A stretch of 64,000 nucleotides of DNA from Thiothrix unzii (GCF_017901175.1 NZ_CP072793.1:1116001-1180000); one strand, 5' to 3'; positions 43,063 to 50,868 are shown, counted from the first letter of the stretch. Notes: generated by a model from the letters alone, not told the origin. Made by a program: numbers and translations.

Positions 43063-43455
43063 ATGGCTATTGAAACGCAAACACACACCTTCCGCTCTGT
43101 GGCTACCACGGTCAGTGGTGAATTCGCAGAAAATATGACGTATCCAGCGTCAGCACAGGTGACATTGATCAAAGCGCATTGGGATGAAGTTCGGTTATTG
43201 CTGGAATCTTTGCCCAGTTCGGTATTGACTATAGATATGATTCTTGACGGTCAAGATGATTTTTTTAGTGACGAAGGTGATGAGGTTGATCCCGCTTTAC
43301 TGGAGGATTGTCCTCAATTCCACTGCTACCGATTTCATCGTTACGGTGAAATCAGTGCTTTTACGTTCACGTTCTACTTGGTACTGGTATCCAAATTCCA
43401 CGAAACGTATGTCGAATACGAGCTGGTAATGGATTCAGAACAGGAGGGCGTGTGA
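43063..43455 (+). CDS. Unknown acidic cassette protein (130 aa)
   Basis: A 130-residue protein with a very acidic middle (DMILDGQDDFFSDEGDEVDPALLEDCPQFHCYRF) and a strand-rich C-terminus (ISAFTFTFYLVLVSKFHETYVEYELVMD). No family recognised. The charge is compatible with a DNA mimic but this is speculative. It overlaps the DUF2786 gene by one base. Confidence 0.6.
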   Translation: MAIETQTHTFRSVATTVSGEFAENMTYPASAQVTLIKAHWDEVRLLLESLPSSVLTIDMILDGQDDFFSDEGDEVDPALLEDCPQFHCYRFHRYGEISAFTFTFYLVLVSKFHETYVEYELVMDSEQEGV

Positions 43456-44237
43456 TGGAAAACGTGGATATGAACCGCATCTTAGACAAGATCAAGAAGT
43501 GCTTGGCACTAGCTGCATCGGATAACCCCGGTGAAGCGGAGGCCGCATTACGTCAGGCTAAGAAGCTCATGGACAAACACGGCATTACGGAAGCACAGGT
43601 CAAACTGGCGGAAGTGAAGTCGATGGAAAGCAAAGCACCGCCTGCCCGTGATCGGGCTGCTCGTCTTGCTAATACGATAGCTTTGGCATTTGCTTGTCGG
43701 TTGATCTTGCATCACCCCAGTAGGGGTGGTGCATTTGAGTTTATCGGCAAAGGCCATTACCCGGAGCTGGCACAATACACTTACGCGGTGTTGTGGAAAC
43801 GTTTGGAGGTGGAAAGTGATGCTTTCCATGAACAGATGTTGTGCAGCCTGCTTGATCCTGATTGGGATGCCAGTGGTGCAACCATTGCAGCGCGTTTGGG
43901 TCGGGATATTTATGATGGCGAAGTGCAGTACACCCTGCGTCGGGCTAAAGCACTCAAGAAAGCGGCTAAAGAAGATGCACGTAAAGCCACGACCTCATTT
44001 TGTGAGGGCTGGTTATACCGCGTTAACGAAACCGTGCGTAATTTTGCAGGGCATGAGCCTGATCAGGACATTCAGGAATGGATTGATGTCAAATTTGGCA
44101 AGCTCAAAACCCATAAGCACCGCCAAAACCGTGATCTGGATGCCGATGGCGTTCAAGCCGGTATAGATGCGGGTTCCCGTGTGAGCCTGCATCACGGTGT
44201 TAAGGGTGATCCTGTCGCCCAGCATTTACTTAACTAA
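43455..44237 (+). CDS. DUF2786 domain protein
   Basis: The 260-residue protein starts with DUF2786 (MNRILDKIKKCLALAASDNPGEAEAALRQAKKLMDKHGITEAQV, about residues 6-50), a helical pair common in mobile-element proteins. A C-terminal domain resembling the DUF7168 type follows (RLANTIALAFACRLILHH..., KGHYPELAQYTYAVLWKRLEVESD). Function unknown. Second gene behind leader L8. Confidence 0.8.
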   Translation: MENVDMNRILDKIKKCLALAASDNPGEAEAALRQAKKLMDKHGITEAQVKLAEVKSMESKAPPARDRAARLANTIALAFACRLILHHPSRGGAFEFIGKGHYPELAQYTYAVLWKRLEVESDAFHEQMLCSLLDPDWDASGATIAARLGRDIYDGEVQYTLRRAKALKKAAKEDARKATTSFCEGWLYRVNETVRNFAGHEPDQDIQEWIDVKFGKLKTHKHRQNRDLDADGVQAGIDAGSRVSLHHGVKGDPVAQHLLN

Positions 44238-44245
44238 CCTTTCAC

Positions 44246-44321
44246 TTTAACCAACCCTGCCGGGAAGCATTTCCCGTCCGGGGGTGTTTCTCTCGGTATG
44301 ACTTTATTGAGGAGAAATACG
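44246..44321 (+). promoter_or_regulatory. Short leader L9
   Basis: CGGGAA-GCAT-TTCCCG hairpin; GTGTTTCTC pairs with GAGAAATAC (one G-U pair) ahead of the ATG. Confidence 0.75.
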
Positions 44322-44675
44322 ATGGATACATGGACTCGCTACTCTATTGAGCGACTGCTTGAATTGATGGCTAATCAGGGATTTCAGTACGAAAATCTAC
44401 CCACCCAGCAACGCTTATACGGCGGTAGCGTCGGTGTGGCTTTGGTGATTTTGCTGCGGGAAGTTTTGCAGCAAGGTCTGGATGCGCCACTGTTTATGGA
44501 TTTGGTCGATAAAAACCAAGTGATTAACGAAATCAGTGAACGCGATTTCAAGATACCTGTCGAGCAACCCGATGTGCTTGAAAACCTGTTTGCACGGCTG
44601 ATAGACAAGGCATGGAAACAAGGTGCACCTTCGGATGATTTGCTAGAAGACGTTTTTGCGGAGGTATCCGCATGA
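44322..44675 (+). CDS. Unknown cassette protein (117 aa)
   Basis: The helical 117-residue protein (MDTWTRYSIERLLELMANQGFQYENLPTQQRLYGGSVGVALVILLREVLQQGLDAPLFMDLVDKNQVINEI) has no family I recognise. It overlaps the next gene by four bases; the cassette behind L9 holds three genes. Confidence 0.6.
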   Translation: MDTWTRYSIERLLELMANQGFQYENLPTQQRLYGGSVGVALVILLREVLQQGLDAPLFMDLVDKNQVINEISERDFKIPVEQPDVLENLFARLIDKAWKQGAPSDDLLEDVFAEVSA

Positions 44676-44917
44676 CTGATTTAACAGGGCATTATGTCGA
44701 TGCTGTATTGGCGCGTTATCAATCCGATCTTAGTGTATTCAGGCAATATGCAGCGGTTTACACCGAAGTGTTTGAAGAATACCTAACTGATGAAACCGTC
44801 CGCATGACCGATGTGAATTTCATTACCCGGTGTGCAGAGCAAGACTACCGTGATGGTGCTTCCGGTGCTGCAGTGTTCCAAGATATTTATGATGAGTTGG
44901 AGGCTGCGCATGGCTAA
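44672..44917 (+). CDS. Unknown cassette protein (81 aa)
   Basis: The acidic 81-residue protein (MTDLTGHYVDAVLARYQSDLSVFRQYAAVYTEVFEEYLTDETVRMTDVNFITRCAEQDYRDG) is coupled to both neighbours by overlaps of four and eight bases. No family recognised. Confidence 0.6.
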   Translation: MTDLTGHYVDAVLARYQSDLSVFRQYAAVYTEVFEEYLTDETVRMTDVNFITRCAEQDYRDGASGAAVFQDIYDELEAAHG

Positions 44918-45197
44918 GAAATCCGTCAATTTGGCGTTTGTACAGCAATACAACCTGTCGCTGATTCCGCTGAAAGGCCGGTGTGATCAGGATGTGTTTC
45001 GGGAATTTGAAAAAATCGCTCAACCCTGTATCGGTATCCCGTTACCTGAAGCTGAGTACCAGCATTTGCTAAAGGCAAAGTCTGATTATTTTCAGCAGGG
45101 GAATGGTGATGTGCTGGTATTGGTCAGTCATGGACAGCAATACGCGCTATTGCCATTGACACGAAGTGCAGCATTAAACGTGTTGTCACAACAGTGA
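44910..45197 (+). CDS. Unknown cassette protein (95 aa)
   Basis: A 95-residue protein (MAKKSVNLAFVQQYNLSLIPLKGRCDQDVFREFEKIAQPCIGIPLPEAEYQHLLKAKSDYFQQGNGDVLVLVSHGQQYALLPL). The start overlaps the previous gene by eight bases and follows TTGGAGG. The ending DVLVLVSHGQQYALLPL suggests a small beta fold. No family recognised. Confidence 0.6.
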   Translation: MAKKSVNLAFVQQYNLSLIPLKGRCDQDVFREFEKIAQPCIGIPLPEAEYQHLLKAKSDYFQQGNGDVLVLVSHGQQYALLPLTRSAALNVLSQQ

Positions 45198-45204
45198 TTC
45201 ATTA

Positions 45205-45453
45205 ACGTTGGGCAAATCACACCTTCGGGTGTGGTGGCCTTTCCGGTCGGCAGGGATGCAATAGTATCCGTGTCCGGTGGAAAGGTTTCTATGTGTAGTG
45301 TTCCACCCTGAACACGCCCTTAGCTATTGGTCTTACGACTGGTAGCCAACCCTTAAAGCTATCTGTGCCACTGCTGATAGCGGCTTAACTTCGGTTAAGT
45401 TGGTGGCTACCCCGCAAGGGGACTTTACTGTTCTGTTTACTGTTTTTTTATTT
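45205..45453 (+). ncRNA. Long structured leader module M3
   Basis: Third close copy. CACACC-TTCG-GGTGTG, the CCTTTCC/GGAAAGG stem with more changes in its inner part, GTGTTC/GAACAC with a loop two bases shorter, and GGTC-TTAC-GACT are present. CTTAAC-TTCG-GTTAAG and CCCC-GCAA-GGGG are identical to M2. No gene here. Confidence 0.8.
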
Positions 45454-45522
45454 TTAACCCCATTGGGAGATTCACTCCCGTGGGGGAGGTTTCTCCTGAA
45501 ACTCACTTTTAGGAGAAACATC
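45454..45522 (+). promoter_or_regulatory. Short leader L10 before the methyltransferase gene
   Basis: GGGAG-ATTCA-CTCCC hairpin and GTTTCTCCT paired to AGGAGAAAC before the ATG. Confidence 0.85.
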
Positions 45523-46650
45523 ATGGCTAAAATTCTTGTATTCCCGCGCTTGGCGCAAAATTTCATTAAGAACGGCTATTACCCAACTGACGATGCCACC
45601 ATTGCCCGTACTTTATCGGCACTGGAAGCAGCGGACGAAGGGCAGATGCGTATTCTTGACCCGTGTGCGGGTGAAGGAGTCGCATTGGCTGAATGCAAAT
45701 ACCACCTTGGTAAAGAGCGCACCGTCGCTTATGGCGTTGAATATGACCAAGAGCGTGCTTGGCACGCGAAAACCCTGTTGGATCACTGTTTACACGGTGA
45801 TTTTAACGGGGTCATGACGACCTACGGTACGTTTGGTTTGCTTTGGCTCAATCCGCCTTACGGGGATATGGTCAAAGATCACGAAGGCAACGGCGCACAC
45901 GGCTTGTTTAAAGAAAGCCGTGCCCGTTTGGAAAAACACTTTTACCAGCGTTCTCACGGCCTCTTGCAGGTCGGTGGGGTCATGGTGCTGATTTTGCCTA
46001 CCACCAGTTATGACAAGCAATTGTCGAATTGGGTGGCTATGCACTTTCGGGATGTGAAAGTGTTCCGGGCAGCGACAAATCAGTTCAAGCAAACCGTGTT
46101 GTTCGGTGTGAAGCAAAAAGCCAATGGCAATGTCGATACCAGCCTGCGTCAGCACCTGATGGGTATTGGTGTCGGTGATATTGTCCCGGATGAGTTGCCA
46201 GAAACATGGACGGATACCCCGTACTATGTACCTGCGATTCAAGAAGGTCGTCGCCAGTTTAAATTTGCTGCGGCCAATATAGACGCTGCACAACTGCGAC
46301 AGGAGATGGCTAATCACCAGTCAGTGCTGCAACAGCAGTTTACCGGGTTATTCCGGCAAGCTGAGGCGCAAGCCAACCGCCATCCGCTGCGTCAGATGAC
46401 CCAATGGCATACGGCATTGGCATTGGCGGCGGGGCAAGTCGGTGGTGTGGTGCATTCTGAGGATGGGCGTGTCTATCTGATCAAGGGTAGTACCCACAAA
46501 GAGAAGCGCACTGAAACCCGCATCCATGAAAATATCGACGGATCACAAACCGAAGAGCGGATCGACACGGATGTGTTTGTGCCCGTGATTCGCGCATTGG
46601 ACTTTACCCCCAACAGCCCTAGCTACGGCGATGTGCTGATGATTCGTTAA
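45523..46650 (+). CDS. N6-adenine DNA methyltransferase-like protein (DUF6094 type)
   Basis: The 375-residue protein has SAM-binding motif I DPCAGEG (residues 46-52), an acidic YGVEYD motif II and the catalytic NPPY (110-113), as in N6-adenine methyltransferases. VMVLILPTTSYDKQL follows. The C-terminal 200 residues are an accessory region typical of the DUF6094 group, from memory. There is no restriction enzyme beside it, so it looks like an orphan enzyme, possibly modifying ICE DNA against host restriction. Confidence 0.8.
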   Translation: MAKILVFPRLAQNFIKNGYYPTDDATIARTLSALEAADEGQMRILDPCAGEGVALAECKYHLGKERTVAYGVEYDQERAWHAKTLLDHCLHGDFNGVMTTYGTFGLLWLNPPYGDMVKDHEGNGAHGLFKESRARLEKHFYQRSHGLLQVGGVMVLILPTTSYDKQLSNWVAMHFRDVKVFRAATNQFKQTVLFGVKQKANGNVDTSLRQHLMGIGVGDIVPDELPETWTDTPYYVPAIQEGRRQFKFAAANIDAAQLRQEMANHQSVLQQQFTGLFRQAEAQANRHPLRQMTQWHTALALAAGQVGGVVHSEDGRVYLIKGSTHKEKRTETRIHENIDGSQTEERIDTDVFVPVIRALDFTPNSPSYGDVLMIR

Positions 46651-46661
46651 TCCCCCTAAAC

Positions 46662-46740
46662 CTTTAACCAACCCCAATGGGAGAACACCACTCCCTAGGG
46701 ACGGTGTTCTCCCGATGTTTTCATTTGAGGAGAAATAGTG
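46662..46740 (+). promoter_or_regulatory. Short leader L11
   Basis: GGGAG...CTCCC hairpin with a 7-base loop (AACACCA); GGTGTTCTCC faces GGAGAAATA with partial outer pairing; alternative GGGA/TCCC stem retained. Confidence 0.75.
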
Positions 46741-47088
46741 ATGTGTGGCGACTATAGCGTTGGGCAAGTTATTACTGTTGATGGTTGTGACGGTGCTGTA
46801 GAGGCAATTGTCCTAGAAATATCGGCTAGTGGCGTATTTTACGATACGTTGCCAGTGAATGAGGTTTACTGGTCTGGTGCTGACCAAGCAGCAGCATTGT
46901 TGGATGGTTGGGCATTATTTCAAGTCGATGGCGGCAAGCTGGAGATTCAGCGTCATGATGAATCAAGTCGTTTTGACGATGATATTCAAGCCCGTGATTA
47001 TGTAATGAATTCGGGTGATGGACGATGCCGCCGAGCCAAGGCTTATTTGCTCCTGTTCCCTAATGGTCGTGAGCCAATGATTCCGTAA
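46741..47088 (+). CDS. Unknown cassette protein (115 aa)
   Basis: A 115-residue protein (MCGDYSVGQVITVDGCDGAVEAIVLEISASGVFYDTLPVNEVYWSGADQAAALLDGWALFQVDGGKLEIQRHDESSRFDDDIQARDYVMNSGDG). Strand-rich, acidic. No family recognised. Sole gene behind L11. Confidence 0.6.
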   Translation: MCGDYSVGQVITVDGCDGAVEAIVLEISASGVFYDTLPVNEVYWSGADQAAALLDGWALFQVDGGKLEIQRHDESSRFDDDIQARDYVMNSGDGRCRRAKAYLLLFPNGREPMIP

Positions 47089-47094
47089 TTAACT

Positions 47095-47173
47095 ATTTAA
47101 TCAACCCTATCGGGAGAACACCACTCCCTAGGGGTAGCGTTTCTCCCGATGTTTTCACTTGAGGAGAAACCCC
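47095..47173 (+). promoter_or_regulatory. Short leader L12
   Basis: CGGGAG...CTCCC hairpin; GTTTCTCC pairs with GGAGAAAC ahead of the ATG; very similar to L11 in its GATGTTTTCACTTGAGGAG linker. Confidence 0.8.
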
Positions 47174-47539
47174 ATGAAATCTCAATACCGTTTAGTCGTC
47201 GTTCAAGATGGCAACTTTAAACGCTTATTTGTCTTTTTAGGTGACACATTAGCCGGTGGTTTGCTGGATTACTCACCCGAAAAGCCGCTGTGGACAACAG
47301 AGGCTGTCGGCAAGTGTGATTTAAGTGGCACGGGCATGGTCGATGTTGCCAGAGCCGTCGTGGTCTTTGGGTCTTATGTGTTTCAGTGCAACCAAGACAT
47401 CTTGGCGAACTGGGATGCTCATACACTGGTTGGGCGCGATGATTTCATCGTTGGCTACCTGGAAGACCTGTGGTTGATGTTGCCAGAAAGTGCGATTACC
47501 GAAAACCAGTCTTTTCTGGTGGAAGGCGGTGTGCAATGA
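47174..47539 (+). CDS. Unknown cassette protein (121 aa)
   Basis: A 121-residue protein (MKSQYRLVVVQDGNFKRLFVFLGDTLAGGLLDYSPEKPLWTTEAVGKCDLSGTGMVDVARAVVVFGSYVFQCNQDILANWDAHTLVGRDDFIVGYLEDLW). No family recognised. It overlaps the next gene by four bases. The cassette behind L12 has three genes. Confidence 0.6.
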   Translation: MKSQYRLVVVQDGNFKRLFVFLGDTLAGGLLDYSPEKPLWTTEAVGKCDLSGTGMVDVARAVVVFGSYVFQCNQDILANWDAHTLVGRDDFIVGYLEDLWLMLPESAITENQSFLVEGGVQ

Positions 47540-47832
47540 CGGCGATCATTCAAGTCACTACTTGCAAGGGTGTCCAGTACAGCCTGCAACCCGTTGCGAT
47601 GGAGCTGCCGCTTCCGAGTGCTGATCCCCAAGATTTTTGGGATTTTTGGTTAGAGACTGTCGAGGATGCAAACTTTTCACGAGCAGAAAGCAACCGACTT
47701 CTGCAATTTTTGGTCAAGCATAAAACGGATGCCGTTACCGATGGGAGTGCGTATTACACGCTGACCCGTGCAGGGCTTGCCCGTTGTGACCCGTTTTACC
47801 GGGAAAAGCGTCAGCAAGGAGGTGTTGCATGA
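47536..47832 (+). CDS. Unknown cassette protein (98 aa)
   Basis: A 98-residue protein (MTAIIQVTTCKGVQYSLQPVAMELPLPSADPQDFWDFWLETVEDANFSRAESNRLLQFLVKHKTDAVTDGSAYYTLTR) coupled by ATGA overlaps to both neighbours. No family recognised. Confidence 0.6.
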   Translation: MTAIIQVTTCKGVQYSLQPVAMELPLPSADPQDFWDFWLETVEDANFSRAESNRLLQFLVKHKTDAVTDGSAYYTLTRAGLARCDPFYREKRQQGGVA

Positions 47833-48245
47833 AACCTGAATCGTGCAATGCAGCACCCACCGCGCTGGATGAAACCCTTGTATTGATCGACCATGAATGG
47901 GCAGAACACCGCGAAAGCGGTTTGCGTGTCCGTAAGTTACGGTGTCAGACGGTGCTTAAGCAGCGTTATGACCAATGGTTGTTTGAAGTCACCAATGGTT
48001 TGTTTTCGGCGGTCTTTCTGTACGAAAAATGGCCTACTTATCATCAACCCATCAGGAAGGGTTTAGCCGTTTTTGGTGAACTGTTCCCGGTCGGCGATGC
48101 TCAAGTCGGGCATTGGTACGAAGTGAATGGGCTTGAAGGCATTCCCTTTATCGAGATCAGTAGCCTGTACCCGTTGCAGGGTCAATACGCTGGTCATTCA
48201 TACGCATTGAACGTTGAGCAGTTGGGTGATTGCCTGACTTGCTAA
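47829..48245 (+). CDS. Unknown cassette protein (138 aa)
   Basis: A 138-residue protein (MKPESCNAAPTALDETLVLIDHEWAEHRESGLRVRKLRCQTVLKQRYDQWLFEVTNGLFSAVFLYEKWPTYHQPIRKGLAVFGELFPVGDAQVGHWYEVNG). Mixed alpha/beta, no membrane segment, no family recognised. Last gene of the L12 cassette. Confidence 0.6.
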   Translation: MKPESCNAAPTALDETLVLIDHEWAEHRESGLRVRKLRCQTVLKQRYDQWLFEVTNGLFSAVFLYEKWPTYHQPIRKGLAVFGELFPVGDAQVGHWYEVNGLEGIPFIEISSLYPLQGQYAGHSYALNVEQLGDCLTC

Positions 48246-48261
48246 CGGTTCGTTTTACTCA

Positions 48262-48341
48262 ACCTTTTATTGTTAACCCCCTTGGGAGAATCACTCCCGT
48301 GGGGGAGGTTTCTCCTGAAACTCACATTTAGGAGAAATACC
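48262..48341 (+). promoter_or_regulatory. Short leader L13 before the helicase gene
   Basis: CTTTTATTGTTAACCC flank, GGGAG-AATCA-CTCCC hairpin, TTTCTCCT paired with AGGAGAAA. Nearly identical to L1 and L3, and identity with L3 continues 18 bases into the coding region. Confidence 0.85.
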
Positions 48342-50636
48342 ATGACTGCTATCGCTAACACTCAAGCTGAACCTGCTGTTATTTCATTATCAGCGTTCGT
48401 TCAAGATTTCGGTAACGCTTTGCGTGATGCCGTAGACCAACAAAATCCGCCTGTCTTTCATGCGGAAGATACCTGTCCGATCCGCGATGCGGTGATGGAT
48501 GGATTATTGCGTGCGCCATTCCCTGCACAGCGCGAAGCGGTGCAAGCCATTACTGCCTTATTGGTCGATCAAGGTGAAAAAGCCGGGATTATCAATGCAG
48601 AAATGGGCACGGGAAAAACCATGATGGCAATCTGTGCCGCTGCGGTGATGCAGGCTGAAGGCTTTCAACGCACTTTAGTCATTTGCCCACCGCACTTAGT
48701 TTACAAATGGCGGCGTGAGATCAAGGAAACTGTCCCCAATGCCCGTGTGTGGGTATTGAACGGTGCGGATACCTTGGCACGTTTGCTGCAATTGCGTGAG
48801 CTGGTGAAAACCGGCTGCAATGCCGATGCGCCAGAGTATTTCGTGATGGGACGGGTGCGCATGAGAATGGGTTATGAGTGGAAGCATTCGTTTTCCCACA
48901 AGCTTATCAGCGGTCGCAGCAGCGATACGGGTGAGTTTTATGCGCATAAGGTTTTGGCTTGCCCTAAATGCGGCACGGTTTACCGTGACGCGGAAGGCAA
49001 TACTTACCGTTCTGCGAAGTTCTTGCCGGATCAACGTCTAGCTTGTAACCATACGCATGTGGATGAAGACGGTGCGGAGCATGTCTGCGGTGAACAACTG
49101 TGGACGCTGCTGCGTAAGGAATCCCTGAAAGACAAGCGCAAGCTGGTACTGGATGGGTTAAAGCAACTCCCAACCATTGGTGACAAGACGGCAGAACGCC
49201 TGATTTCCGCGTTTGGTGAGGATATGCTGGGTAATATGTTGTCCGATAATATCCACGAGTTCACCAACTTGATGGATGACAGCGGCAATATGGTATTCAG
49301 TGACCGCCAAGCCGAACGTATGGAACGCAGCCTTGCTAAGATGGAGTTTTCCTTGGGGCAAGGCGGCTACCAGCCAACGGAATTCATCAAACGGCATTTA
49401 CCGGATGGTTACTTCGGCACCTTGGTAGTCGATGAGTGTCATGAATATAAGAACGGTGATTCTGCCCAAGGCCAAGCCTTTGGGGTACTTGCAGCGAAAG
49501 CCCGTAAGGTGCTGTTGCTGACGGGAACCCTAATGGGTGGCTATGCCGATGATCTGTTTCACCTGTTATGGCGTGCTAACCCGCGTCGGATGATTGAGGA
49601 CGGGTACAAATACCGCAACCGCTCGTTGGGTGGTGCGGTGATGGGTTTCATGCGGGATCATGGCATTCTCAAGGACGTGTTTAAAACCACGTCTGGCGGT
49701 AGCCACAAAACCTCGCGTGGTGATAAAAGCTCACAACGTACTTCCAAAGCTCCGGGTTTCGGCCCGACTGGCATTTGCCGTTTTATCCTGCCTTATACCG
49801 TGTTTTTGAAACTCAAAGACATCGGGCAAGACGTGTTGCCACCTTACCGTGAGCATTACGTTGAGGTGGACATGGACGGTGAACAGCGTGATGCGTATGA
49901 CACCTTGTCAACTGACCTGACCGCAGTCATGCGTAAAGCGTTAGCCAAGGGTGACACCACCTTGTTAGGGGTGGTGTTGAATGCGTTATTGCGCTGGCCG
50001 GAAACTTGCTTTCGTGCTGAGTCAGTGCGCCATCCCCGTACCCGCGAGGTGCTGGCAAGCGCACCGCAACAGTACACGGACAGTGAGCTGACTCCCAAAG
50101 AGCAACGTCTGATTGACCTGTGCAAAGCAGAAAAAGCCAACGGTCGTCGGGTACTGATTTACACCAGCTACACCGGCAAACAAGACACCGCGCACCGCCT
50201 CAAAACGTTATTAAGTGCGGCAGGTCTGAAAACCGATGTATTGCGCTCCAGTGTCTCCACTGAACAGCGTGAGGATTGGATTTTGGATCGTGTTGACCGT
50301 GGCATTGATGTATTGGTGTGTAACCCGGAACTGGTAAAAACGGGACTGGATTTACTGGAATTTCCGGTAATCGCGTTCATGCAAACCGGTTACTCGGTTT
50401 ACACCCTGCAACAGGCTGCACGCCGCTCTTGGCGGATCGGGCAGAAGCTGGACGTTGATGTTTACTTCTTGGGTTATGCTAATACCGCGCAAACCGCGTG
50501 TTTGGCGTTAATGGCGGAAAAAATCGCTGTTAGCCAAAGCACGTCCGGTGATATGCCGGATACCGGTTTGGATGTGCTAAACCCCAATGGTGATTCCGTG
50601 GAGGTAGCACTCGCCAAGCGAATGCTGGCAAAGTAA
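48342..50636 (+). CDS. SNF2/SF2-type helicase with Cys cluster and helix-hairpin-helix segment
   Basis: The 764-residue protein has Walker A MGTGKT (88-93), motif Ia LVICPPHLVYKWRREI, DECH near 363-366, LLLTGTLMGG (motif III) and a C-terminal helicase half (RVLIYTSYTGKQDTAHRLKTLL, VLVCNPELVKTGLDLLEFP, QAARRSWRIGQ). Between the two halves lie a Cys/His cluster (CPKCG, CNHTH, CG) and an HhH-like LPTIGDKTAERLISAFGEDM. The SNF2-like ending (RRSWRIGQ) points to dsDNA translocation. Substrate unknown; its neighbours are a methyltransferase and RadC. It ends at a strong terminator. Confidence 0.85.
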   Translation: MTAIANTQAEPAVISLSAFVQDFGNALRDAVDQQNPPVFHAEDTCPIRDAVMDGLLRAPFPAQREAVQAITALLVDQGEKAGIINAEMGTGKTMMAICAAAVMQAEGFQRTLVICPPHLVYKWRREIKETVPNARVWVLNGADTLARLLQLRELVKTGCNADAPEYFVMGRVRMRMGYEWKHSFSHKLISGRSSDTGEFYAHKVLACPKCGTVYRDAEGNTYRSAKFLPDQRLACNHTHVDEDGAEHVCGEQLWTLLRKESLKDKRKLVLDGLKQLPTIGDKTAERLISAFGEDMLGNMLSDNIHEFTNLMDDSGNMVFSDRQAERMERSLAKMEFSLGQGGYQPTEFIKRHLPDGYFGTLVVDECHEYKNGDSAQGQAFGVLAAKARKVLLLTGTLMGGYADDLFHLLWRANPRRMIEDGYKYRNRSLGGAVMGFMRDHGILKDVFKTTSGGSHKTSRGDKSSQRTSKAPGFGPTGICRFILPYTVFLKLKDIGQDVLPPYREHYVEVDMDGEQRDAYDTLSTDLTAVMRKALAKGDTTLLGVVLNALLRWPETCFRAESVRHPRTREVLASAPQQYTDSELTPKEQRLIDLCKAEKANGRRVLIYTSYTGKQDTAHRLKTLLSAAGLKTDVLRSSVSTEQREDWILDRVDRGIDVLVCNPELVKTGLDLLEFPVIAFMQTGYSVYTLQQAARRSWRIGQKLDVDVYFLGYANTAQTACLALMAEKIAVSQSTSGDMPDTGLDVLNPNGDSVEVALAKRMLAK

Positions 50637-50663
50637 CTTTTTTACCTTCACCTTAACCCTGAA

Positions 50664-50688
50664 CCCCGCCGTGTGCGGGGTTTTTTTT
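50664..50688 (+). terminator. Rho-independent terminator closing the cassette region
   Basis: CCCCGC-CGTGT-GCGGGG followed by eight T. It separates the leader-cassette region from the tra operon; the 180 bases after it should hold the tra promoter, though I cannot fix -35/-10 with confidence. Confidence 0.92.
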
Positions 50689-50868
50689 GTTCATTTTTCG
50701 TTAATTTTCATAAATCCACGCATTTAGATTCATAAATAAAAACTATTGTCAAGAGAGTGACGTTTGAGTGCGACAGGGGGGGGTGACGGCACTCCATTGC
50801 CTTGTTGTTGACACCCTTGAAATAATTTAGCCAACGTTTAATACGCATTTAAAGGCTAACAATAGATC

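Noticed and set aside
43063-43455. Known ArdA/Ocr-type DNA mimic
   Set aside because: The protein is acidic, but I see no sequence pattern of ArdA, ArdB, KlcA or Ocr; charge alone is not enough.
50800-50868. Sigma-70 promoter TTGACA before traW
   Set aside because: A TTGACA is present near 50808, but no acceptable -10 lies 16-18 bases away, so I did not list it.
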